DNA from: Antilocapra americana
Lineage: Eukaryota > Chordata > Mammalia > Artiodactyla > Antilocapridae
Assembly (NCBI GenBank): GCA_007570785.1
Contig: ML661885.1
Span: 14,698,338 to 14,762,337, forward strand
Direction: 5' to 3'
Length of the DNA: 64,000 nt
In this document: positions 9,081 through 17,732 of the stretch, piece after piece
How positions within the stretch are numbered: position 1 is the first letter of the stretch
Layout: every line of letters begins with the position of its first letter
Made by a program: the position numbers and the translations under genes
Notes under the pieces: generated by a model
Told to the model about the DNA's origin: nothing
Database searches by the model: none
Seen by the model: only the letters and a program-made list of their open reading frames with translations

Positions 9081-12000
9081 ATAGAGCCTAATCTAACTAA
9101 TGCCACACACCAAGATGGAATATGAAATTGAAGTCCATCACCCAAATAGAAGGTTGTATCATCCACAGAGAACTCCAGGTAGGGAATGAAGTTTGTGATT
9201 ACTTATACCAGAATATTACAGAGTGGCCCAGCCTCATTTCCTATTCCTTTCAGTAGTATCAATAGTTTCTCTGTTTGTTGCCTTTTTTATTTTTCTCATC
9301 ACCTTTCATCTTTATTTATCCCCTGCACTCTGCTGTAACTCTGGGAAGACTTCTGCAAAAGGAGGCATTTAAAAGAACACGTCTTAGACTTGCACATAAA
9401 GGGCTCTTTTACTGTCATAATAGTCTTCTACCAGCTGAATGGCTGAATGCTCAGATAAAAGCGTAAGCCTTTTCTGGTGGGTTATGAAACAGACTGAACA
9501 TTCCAAGCCACTACTATACCTTGTAGCTAAGAGAAGGTCTAAGATGCATTATAACATTAGTGTTGTATTTTTCAGTGTAGAGATGGATTTTTCACGAGCT
9601 ATGTCTTATAAAAGGACATTTTTCTAAAGGCAAAACTAGTGTTTTACTCTCTAATTATAGCAAGTGTATATATAGGAGCTAATTCTTTAAATAGTTCTCT
9701 CTTCTGATGAAGAAAATTCATATTACCTGTCTAAATAAAATAGCTTATTTATAAATTTGGCTAGATGGAAACATCAATGATATGGAACGGTGCTCATGTT
9801 GCATATTCTACTTATTGTCTTGTCTTTTCCCCTTCTTACTGCAACACAATGCTTCCTTTGACCACTGAAAGCAAAGCTTTTAGGATTTGGTTTGAGTGTA
9901 TCTAAAAAAAGCCTGGGTTATATCAAGGATAAAAGTCTTGGATTTTTTTTAAACTGAGGAGTAAATACTTGTGCTAAAATCAAGGAACCTATTGATATTA
10001 GCAGCCTTTGACTGCAGAAGTGAAATGCTACTTCCACCTTTCTGAGGACAAGGACAATGTTTCAGTTATTACTAGAACTTGACATATTAAAAGACAATAG
10101 ACAGTATAAATTCATTAGTATTTCTAGCCAAGTTCTCAAGTACTTCAGCATGTATGTTAAATTTCTTAGGATAGCTGAAAGTTTCCCAGACATTTTTGAA
10201 ATACTATGGATCTGTCTTTCTCAAATAAATCTGATTTGTTTTTAACTTTTTATAAATGTATTGTTTTTCTTTAGTGAATTCTGGAGGTGCTTTTGGAAAT
10301 TTCAGTGAGTACTAACTTTTTTTAAAGTACTGGTTAACTTTCAACTACATTTCAGCTATGGTGCAGATAGCTACTGCAAATAATCTTTGTGTCTCTTTGA
10401 AACAGAAATAGCTCTTACAAAAGAGAGGCATTTACTGCTTAATACTGTACACAAAAATTTTTAAAAAACGCTTTAGAGCTATATATATACACAGAGTGAT
10501 TTAGATTTAAAGGTCTCAGAGCTGCTTGTTTGCAAATGTGTACTCAGCATGTACCAGCAACACAGAAATGAAATGTTAAACATCACTTAGGTCTTTAGAA
10601 AGATTTGCTTTTCATCTGTGCAGGATCGCACATGGGACTTATCCTGCCTTGCTCCACTAAGTGTCAAGTACATGACATAATGGGAGTATTTTTGAGACTA
10701 CAGTAAAAAAAAAAAAAAAAAAAACACTCGTCCTCCCCTGCCTCAGACCTGGAGTCTTAAGCTGTAATTATGATGCCATGATCACCAAGTTGTGTTTTGT
10801 CAGGTTTAGCCCTGAACGGGTGGCAGCTTAATTCCATGCTGCTGGTAGGAGCCTGGTGCAGCTGTTCAGCAACAAGAATGTTTGTTGTTGTTTATTGTTC
10901 TAAGAGTCACTTTTTTTCTCTCACAGACTAATGAAGGGATGTTTAGTACATTTGCACTGGTCGACTGATTGTTGCAAGCTTGACTTTCTATTGATCCAAC
11001 GAGGTGAAATAAACTAGCAAACTATCCCAAGAAAAGATTCACCGAGATTCTGCCCTTGGCATAAAAATGCGTGTTCAGTTAACAGCTATTTGTATATATA
11101 AATTCTACACAGTTGTATAACATCTCCACAGTTTAAGCATGGAATTATTACATTTTATATTAAATTTATATGTTAAATTGAATTCCATAATTGATTCTCA
11201 TGGGATAAAATTATTATGGTAGACATCATTTCACTTATAAAACTAAATGTGGGAAAACATAGCACCATGTCCACTTTAATTACTAAAATTAAAAATGTAA
11301 ATTTTGTGAGCTCTCAAGAGTGGCAAGACACAGTGTCTAACCCAGGGGGAATGGACAGATTCATTGTTAGGAATAAAATTAATATGGAAGAAAAGAACAT
11401 AGATTTAAAATGGAAAGTTAAAAACACTAAATAAAATGAATGAAATTTTTATGATGTCCTGAATGTAGTCTGTTTCAAGCCTTGATAAATATTAAAGGGT
11501 TCTTGAAATGAAATATGAAAGCCATCTTTTCTTAAGAAACTGGACATGGAAAAAAGGTTTTCATGGACTCTGAAGCACTATATTATGTTTATTTCTATCT
11601 TTTATTACTATCTAAAGTAAGGATGGTGATTGGAGGGGAAGGGTGATAACAATCACAGAATCATAACAAGAAGAAAAAATCAACCACATGTCATAGGACA
11701 TCGAAGAATAGTAGGCATTGAAATGCCATGGTTTGATGTGTGAAGAAACTGAAGCCCAGCCAGAAAGGTGAAGGGGATGCTGGTTACAGCCTAACTGCAC
11801 CCAGGGGTCATGAGCCTCAGAGCAGAGCCTCTTTTGTGATCTCATACAACATTCTCTACAAAACAACTCAGTTTAGGTGTGTTTTTCTTCTTCTGGAGAG
11901 AGACATGGTATTTTCAGCTCACACGGTTTTCTTTTTAAGGATGCAGAAAACTTCGTGAAGTGTATACAAGTCTGAAAAGATGGAGTTTTGCTTTTGTGGT

Positions 12001-12356
12001 TGGTTAAGAGATGATGAGGATAGAAAGATCTAGGGTACTAGGTAGGAAAATGAGAAAGAGAAAAATACAGAGGAAGAAAGAGCAGGGAGAAGGACGTGGG
12101 GTGGGAGTGGGATGGTAGACAGAAAGGCTCAGAGAGTTTCTAAGGGACTGTTGAGCAGAGCGTAGGCTCTGCACTTGACCTGAATGACAGGCTTACAAAT
12201 GTGAGCACTTGTGTCCTACAACTCTCCTGAAAGCCTGATTAACTCTGTGAACACTAGTCACAATTCTGCAATGGTCAAGAACTTATATATTGAGCCTCAA
12301 TGTATATTTGAGCCTCTACTCTTTTTTTTTTTTGCTGGTTAATTTAAAAAATGTTT
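9081..12356. other. Largely unique intronic sequence, 3.3 kb
   Basis: I see no gene and no clear transposon over most of this stretch. It includes an A20 run at 10705-10724 and a non-repeat stretch at 10740-10900 with a TAATTA core. A CTTTAG...GTGAGT pair at 10275-10305 looks exon-like but is too weak to call. Confidence 0.5.
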
Positions 12357-12381
12357 CTTTTTACTGGAGTATAATTGCTTT
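12357..12381 (-). mobile_element. L1 3' end, antisense, outer part of a nest
   Basis: 'actggagtataattgcttt' is the reversed end of an L1 3' UTR. The rest of the same L1 resumes at 12856 after two inserted elements. Confidence 0.72.
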
Positions 12382-12598
12382 GAACTTTCCTTGTGACTCA
12401 GCAGTAAAGAATCCACCTGCAATGCAGGAGACACGGGTTTGATCCCTGGATGGGGAAGATCCCCTGGAGAAGGAAATGGCAACCCACTCCAGTATTCTTG
12501 CCTGGAAAATCCCTTTGACAGAGGACGCTGGTGGGCTACAGTCCATGGGGGTCGTAAAGAGTCAGACACAACTGAGTGACTAAACGACCACCAACAAC
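12382..12598 (+). mobile_element. Bov-tA SINE, sense, inserted in L1
   Basis: It is nearly full length ('gactcagcagtaaagaatcc' to a CCACCAACAAC tail) and sits inside the L1 at 12357-13240. Confidence 0.93.
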
Positions 12599-12855
12599 TG
12601 TTGTTGTTCAGTCACTTAAGTCATGTAGAACTCTTTGCCACCCCATGGACTGCAGCACACTAGGCTCTCGTGTCCTTCACTATCTCCCAGAGTTTGCTCA
12701 AATTGATGTCCGTTGAGTCAGTGGATGCTATCTAACCACCTCATCCTTAGCCACCCCCGTCTCCTTTTGTCTTCAGTCTTTCCCAGCACCAGGGTCTCTT
12801 CCAGTGAGTCTTTGCATCAGATGGTCAAAGTATTGGAGCTTCAGCTTCAGCATAG
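12599..12855 (-). mobile_element. BovB LINE 3' end, antisense, inserted in L1
   Basis: 'tgttgttcagtcacttaagt', 'ccatggactgcagcacacta' and 'ccagcaccagggtctcttcc' match the reversed BovB 3' end. Its tail abuts the tail of the SINE before it. Confidence 0.9.
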
Positions 12856-13240
12856 TTGTTTTATAACGTGTTAGTTTCTGCTGCACAGCAAAGTGAATCA
12901 GCTATACATATATATATATCCCTTTGTTTTTGGATTTCCTTCCCATTTAGATCACCGCAGAGCCTTGAGTAGAGCCCCCTGAGTTCCATAATAGGTTTTC
13001 TCATTAGTTATCTGTTTTATACATAGTGTCAATAGTGTATCTATGTCAGTCCCAATCTCCCAATTCACCCACTTCCTCTTCCCCTTTGGTATCCATACTT
13101 TTGTTCACTATGTCTGTGTCTCTGTTTCTCCTTTGCAAATAGGTTCATCTGTACCATTTTTCTAGATTCTACATATATATGTTAATACGTGATAATTATT
13201 TTTTCTCTTTTTGACTTACTTCATTCTACTCTTTATCAAG
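12856..13240 (-). mobile_element. L1 3' UTR, antisense, continuation of the nest
   Basis: 'acgtgttagtttctgctgca' continues directly from the L1 end at 12381, then runs through 'tctagattctacatatata' and 'ttttgacttacttcattcta'. Confidence 0.88.
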
Positions 13241-13970
13241 TCATAAGCAGAACATTCTGTCCAGGGAGAATAAAAACATTTAACCACATTAACAATAATC
13301 AGAACAAAGCATCTTTAAGTCTTAAGAAATCAACAGACTGTATTCACTCATGCTAAATTTCTCTACCCCTGCTTTGAAGAAAGGGCATTGGATTTCAGGC
13401 TGTCTTTTATTGTGGGGTTTGTAATCAGTGCTGGATTTCTTATAATAGAAAGTTCTTGATTAGTAAAGAAGGTACTTTGAAATTTAAATCTTATGACGTC
13501 TCTTCACTTGACACATACTCTGCAAAAAAGAAAATTCACTGTAAGTCATGAGTGTGAAACTTTTTAAGACAAATGATGCCCTACCAGTGACTGTGACAGA
13601 GTATTTATGCTTTTAGTAATGACGTTTAGAAGAAAGGAAGTCACACTAAACCCTTAACCATAAACATGAGATGTTTGTACACCACTGGAGTTTGCTCTCA
13701 CTCTTTCTGAAAAACCTCTTGTATGATACCATCTCTCTTCTTCACATTAAAGTCACACTTCACAAAGGATGAATTCATTTTAATTTATAGCCAAATTAAA
13801 AATGGATTAGCTTTCCTGCTTATTATTCATGTGGACTGGTCACATAATCTGTATGAGTAGCTGAGATGTCATTGTTATCTGAATGACTGAGTTATTTGAT
13901 GGAGAACAGACATTTCAGATTCACCACTTGAATTATCCATCTGTAATATCCATTTGTTTTGCCCAACCCT
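13241..13970. other. Unique AT-rich sequence
   Basis: No gene or confident repeat is visible. Confidence 0.45.
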
Positions 13971-13981
13971 AATATTGCTCT

Positions 13982-14113
13982 CTGGAGGAGGGCATGGCCA
14001 CCCACTCCAGTATTCTTGCCTGGAAAATGCCCATGGACAGAGGAGCCTGGCAGGCTACAGTCCATAGGGTTGCAAAGAGTCGGATATGACTGAGTGACTA
14101 AGCACACACACAC
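13982..14113 (+). mobile_element. Bov-tA SINE, 5'-truncated
   Basis: It starts inside the body ('tggaggagggcatggccacc') and ends in a (CA)n tail. Imperfect duplications AATATTGCTCT / AATATTTCTCT flank it at 13971-13981 and 14114-14124. Confidence 0.92.
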
Positions 14114-14434
14114 AATATTTCTCTGCCCTCTCTCACAGGCCGTTTGATGTGTGATGTGTAGTCCATTGTCGTCTGAATACAAAAGTTGGACATGAGCATC
14201 AGTGGCATCAAATATATGGGCTATGAGGTACTCATTATGTGTGTAGGTACAGTACTCAGTAGAGAAAATATGAGACCAAGAATTCCTGGCCTTACAGGCT
14301 TAAAATCCACTAGAGGAGACTGAACATATGCATAAAAAATTAAATACTAGCATTTATTTAATAGATACTGGTATAGCTTTTGATCATAGCTTTCATGTAG
14401 TTGATGGAAGGTAAACTTAAGGGAGAAATGTGAG

Positions 14435-14658
14435 GGCTTCCCAGGTAGTGCTAGTCGTAAAGAAGCCACCTGCCATTGTAGGAGACACGGGAGATGCAGG
14501 TTTGATCCCTGGGTTGAAAAGATCCCCCAGAGGAGGAATTGGAAACCCACTCCAGTCTCCTTGCCTGGAAAATTCCAGGGAATTTGTATTAAATTATTTG
14601 TAATTTGTATTACAATTTGTATTATCATTACTATAATAATAAAATCAGTTTAAAAACA
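14435..14658 (+). mobile_element. Bov-tA SINE with atypical AT-rich tail
   Basis: The head and body run from 'ggcttcccaggtagtgctag' to 'tggaaaattccagg' and then change to an AATTTGTATT-type AT-rich stretch in place of the last 60-70 SINE bases. A 13-base duplication GGAGAAATGTGAG (14422-14434 and 14659-14671) encloses both parts, so they arrived or evolved as one unit. Confidence 0.88.
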
Positions 14659-14699
14659 GGAGAAATGTGAGTTTTCTTATTCTATTCAGATGTATCTCC

Positions 14700-14845
14700 C
14701 TGTAGTGGGCACTTCCCATAAAGTATCTCATTTAACTGTCTAAACACTGCCTATCAAGTAGATGCTATTATCCTCATTTTTTAGATTAAGAAATTGAGGC
14801 TTAGAGGATTTGATACTTTCCCAAATTATTGTAATTCTCCTTTAT
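14700..14845 (-). repeat. MIR SINE fragment, antisense
   Basis: 'gatgctattatcctcatttt' and 'agaaattgaggcttagagga' are reversed MIR core sequence. Confidence 0.68.
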
Positions 14846-15574
14846 TGTAAAAATAGGCATTTTTGTCATGTGCAATGAGAGTGTATATGTGTATGCTTTA
14901 AATATTTCTGTATCTCTGTAGTTGAAAAAACTCCCATGTCAAGTATATTTATTGGCTATATTTGAAATACCTCTTATAGTATCCAGCACCATTTTTTCAT
15001 AAATTTGACTTATTTTCATTTGCAAGAACACTTGGCTTCCAGGTGGAGAAATAAATTTAACTTACAGGAGTGGAGAGACCAAAGACATGGTAAAATTGGT
15101 GTGTATCTTAAAAGAGAATTCTAATTATAAGGACCTCTTAAATCTAAAAGCTTTTCCCTTTGGTGTAAGCTATTGACTGTGTGAAACATGGTGTTTTACA
15201 TTAAAAATGGTGTTTGAGGTGAATTGCTTGAAGCGCCATGGTTTTCTGCAAAAACATTATAGGGAAAGATCAAATAAGAAGATGCTTACTGCTGCAGATC
15301 AGAAGAACAGATCAATAAGAGGGAATACTAAAACAGTCATGTTTTAAAGAATTAGTCCACAGGAGAAAAGAGCTGTGAGTCAAAGAATGTAAACACACAC
15401 ACATTCTGACATATCCTATGTACACACAAACTTATATAAACATAACATGTAAATATAGATGAATTTTATGCAAGTAATCCAATTAACTCCATTTATGCAT
15501 TTTTTCCAGCCATATACATTAGCCTTACTAGGTCTTTTGTCAGCTGCTCTGTGAAGAACAATTAAAAAATTGAC
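14846..15574. other. Unique AT-rich sequence
   Basis: I see no gene. A short ACAC-rich run occurs near 15393. Confidence 0.45.
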
Positions 15575-16149
15575 TATTCAGCATTTATCAAACCCTCGGA
15601 ATGTGTAAGCACTGTGCTCAGTGATAAAGATGTAACAGAGAAAATAGTCTTTGTTTTTCAGGGCTCCCAGTATCCTTGGGAAAGGTGTTGTTGCAGTGGT
15701 GTGGTGAAACAGAATAGACATTCACAGAGTTTCAGGATCCTAGAGGAGATGTATCATGGAGGACTTTTTGGAGGAGGTGATGTCTGAACTGAGTCTTAAA
15801 AAGCAAGCTGCAGTTAGTCAAAAGGAAATGGGAAAGGGGAAGCCCTTCCAGGACACAGCATGAACAAAGGCCAAGAGCTTGAAACAGAATAGTGTGCATA
15901 GTTTTGGACTGCTTGAGTTCAGTGATGAAGGAGGAATGAGAGGTGAGGGTGGAGAGGTAGGTCACATCTACCAGGGCTCAGGAGACTTTATACTGCCAGT
16001 TACATTGGGCATGTGTAGGGATTAAAGTATGGTTAAATCAGATTCCTTTCTTAGCGGATCCTTCTAGAAGCTATACGGATAATTTTTTTTTTTTTAATGT
16101 GGACAAAACCAGAGCTCAGGATTTAGTTTCAGATGCTATTGTAGGAAAC
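15575..16149 (-). repeat. L2 LINE, antisense, first part
   Basis: 'aagcactgtgctcagtgata', 'ggaggaggtgatgtctgaac' and 'agcatgaacaaaggccaaga' read as the reversed L2 3' half. It is broken by a CHR SINE at 16158. Confidence 0.65.
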
Positions 16150-16157
16150 TAGGCAAG

Positions 16158-16496
16158 GGGTCTTCCCTGGTGGCTGAGCAGTAAAGAATCCACCTGCCAA
16201 TGCAGGAGACAGAAGTTCAATCCTTGCTCCAGGAAGACTTCACATGTCGTGGGTCGACTAAGCCCATGTGCCCCGACTAGTAAGCCTGTGCTCTAAAGCC
16301 CTAGCGGCAACTATTGAGCCCACATGCTGCGACTACTGAAGCCCCCCTACTTTAGAGCCTGTGCGCTGCAACAGGAGAAGCCACTACAATGTGAAGCTCT
16401 TGCACTGCAACTAGAACAAAGCCCACACAGAAACAAAGTCCCAGCACAGCCAAAATAAATAAATAAGAATAAAAATATTTTTTAAACAAAGAAATG
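16158..16496 (+). mobile_element. CHR-type SINE, full length, inserted in L2
   Basis: 'ggtcttccctggtggctgag' through 'ccgactagtaagcctgtgct' and 'actacaatgtgaagctctt', ending in an AAATAAATAAATAAG tail. The 8-base duplication TAGGCAAG flanks it at 16150-16157 and 16497-16504. Confidence 0.88.
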
Positions 16497-16650
16497 TAGG
16501 CAAGAGATGCTGAGCGTTTGAACAGCATGGTTCAGGAGTAACAGGGACTGGGTAATACAGGCAGAGGGCTTAAGCAGTGTTCAGGAGGTTCAGGTGCTTA
16601 TTTGCATGCGGACAGATGGATGGGAATTTCTTAGAGTTTTAGCTTGGGTG
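16497..16650 (-). repeat. L2 LINE, antisense, continuation
   Basis: 'caagagatgctgagcgtttg' continues the L2 text that stops at 16149. The distal border is unclear. Confidence 0.45.
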
Positions 16651-17029
16651 GGGGTGCAAAGGACCACACATCTGAGAAGGAACATAAACTGATGGGGAAG
16701 GTTGGAGGTGTGCTGAGTGAGGTTGTGAGGATGTGTCTGCTTTTCATTTGGGAAGAGTTGATCAGCACAGAGATAGTTCGGAGCTTGAGAAAGAGGTCTC
16801 CAGTGACAAATTTGGGAGCTGTCTGCCTATAGGTGTATAAAAAATTGAATACAGCTTCTTCTGCATAGTACATTGTGTGGTCTTTTCCTCCTTAATGCCT
16901 TTTTAAGTTTTAGCAAAGATGTACATCTCCATCAATACACAGTAATTATTATTATACCTCTGGGTTGTGCATGAACAGCGGAGTGATCTCATAGAACAGG
17001 AAATGCTTTAGGAAAAATGCAAGTAACCA

Positions 17030-17055
17030 GAGGCTTTGTGGTTGCTTTCTTGCAG
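17030..17055 (+). promoter_or_regulatory. Probable splice acceptor of KCNB2 exon 2
   Basis: A T-rich stretch (GGTTGCTTTCTTGCAG) ends in AG at 17055, directly before the leader of the coding exon. The pyrimidine tract is moderate, not ideal. It is the best acceptor within about 100 bases upstream of the start codon. Confidence 0.6.
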
Positions 17056-17147
17056 GTGCATCCGTGGAAATGCCTGCCGCAGAGAGATCTAGCTTGAGTT
17101 GACCTTCCAGCGGCGCATCCTTTTGAGGACCCTTTCTGCTGTCCAAA
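17056..17147 (+). other. KCNB2: Probable 5' untranslated part of KCNB2 exon 2
   Basis: An acceptor-like sequence (pyrimidine-rich run ending TTGCAG at 17050-17055) precedes this 92-base leader. The start at 17056 is inferred, since no transcript is available here. A second CAG-type acceptor at 17106-17110 (CTTCCAG) would give a shorter leader. Two in-frame stops (17100-17102, 17124-17126) show that the coding frame does not extend upstream of 17148. Confidence 0.6.
17070..17102 (+). other. Ten-codon upstream ORF in the KCNB2 leader
   Basis: An ATG at 17070 with G at -3 opens ten codons (peptide MPAAERSSLS) and stops with TGA at 17100, 45 bases before the main ATG and in the same frame. Such ORFs can lower translation of the main frame. 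It matters only if the transcript includes this part of the leader, which depends on the inferred 17056 acceptor. Confidence 0.55.
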
Positions 17148-17726
17148 ATGGCAGAGAAGGTTCCCCCTGGCTTAAACAGGAAGACGTCAAGGTCGACGCT
17201 TTCTCTTCCACCGGAACCAGTGGACATCATTAGGAGCAAAACGTGCTCCCGGAGGGTGAAGATCAACGTGGGGGGCCTCAACCACGAGGTCCTGTGGAGA
17301 ACGTTGGACCGCTTGCCCAGGACCCGCCTGGGGAAGCTCCGGGACTGCAACACGCACGAGAGCCTCCTGGAGGTGTGTGATGACTACAACCTGAACGAGA
17401 ATGAGTATTTCTTTGATCGACACCCGGGAGCCTTCACTTCTATTTTAAATTTCTACCGGACGGGGAAACTCCACATGATGGAAGAAATGTGCGCTCTCTC
17501 TTTCGGCCAAGAGCTGGATTACTGGGGGATCGATGAGATCTACTTAGAGTCGTGCTGCCAAGCCAGGTATCATCAAAAGAAGGAGCAGATGAACGAAGAA
17601 CTAAGGCGGGAGGCGGAGACCATGCGGGAACGCGAGGGGGAAGAGTTTGATAACACCTGCTGCCCTGAGAAGAGGAAGAAACTCTGGGACCTGCTGGAGA
17701 AGCCCAACTCGTCCGTGGCCGCCAAG
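17148..17726 (+). CDS. KCNB2: KCNB2 (Kv2.2) first coding exon, N terminus and T1 domain
   Basis: This exon encodes the first 193 residues of Kv2.2, a plasma-membrane delayed-rectifier potassium channel subunit that assembles as tetramers with Kv2.1, Kv2.2 or silent Kv5/6/8/9 subunits. Visible features are a basic N terminus, the T1 (BTB-like) domain at about residues 36-140 with NVGG at 40-43, and a complete zinc motif H109-X5-C115-X20-C136-C137, typical of non-Shaker Kv channels. A charged linker (about 141-193) follows. The start is supported by in-frame stops at 17100 and 17124 and a strong context (A at -3, G at +4). The segment ends in phase 0 at AAG|GTAGGA; reading on adds only six residues before a stop. 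Residues [13 protein letters not shown] and SNVG-type differences favour KCNB2 over KCNB1. From memory it is nearly identical to human Kv2.2 (about 911 residues), so S1-S6 and the C terminus lie in a downstream exon outside the window. No disabling change is seen. Confidence 0.97.
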
Positions 17727-17732
17727 GTAGGA
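17724..17732 (+). promoter_or_regulatory. Splice donor of KCNB2 exon 2
   Basis: AAG|GTAGGA: the GT follows codon 193 (Lys) in phase 0. This matches the known Kv2 gene structure, where the intron falls just before the S1 membrane segment. The match at +3 (A) and +5 (G) is good. Confidence 0.92.

Larger units (their letters stand above)
1..17055 (+). other. KCNB2: Intron upstream of KCNB2 exon 2 (partial; inferred)
   Basis: In mammals the first KCNB2 exon is non-coding and lies tens of kilobases upstream of the first coding exon, so this stretch is most simply intron 1 read on the plus strand. Nothing here looks like a CpG-island promoter or another coding gene. It is AT-rich and filled with the repeats listed separately. 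The upstream exon itself is not recognised. Confidence 0.7.

Noticed and set aside
10275..10304. A possible 30-base micro-exon between CTTTAG and GTGAGT
   Set aside because: The splice motifs fit but nothing else supports it; it lies in a leader intron, and such pairs occur by chance at this density.
10705..10724. A20 run as the tail of a processed pseudogene
   Set aside because: No upstream coding or LINE/SINE homology and no matching duplication on both sides could be found.
16158..16496. tRNA gene suggested by A/B-box-like text in SINE heads
   Set aside because: CHR and Bov-tA heads are tRNA-derived but degenerate and lack a foldable cloverleaf. They are SINEs, not tRNA genes.
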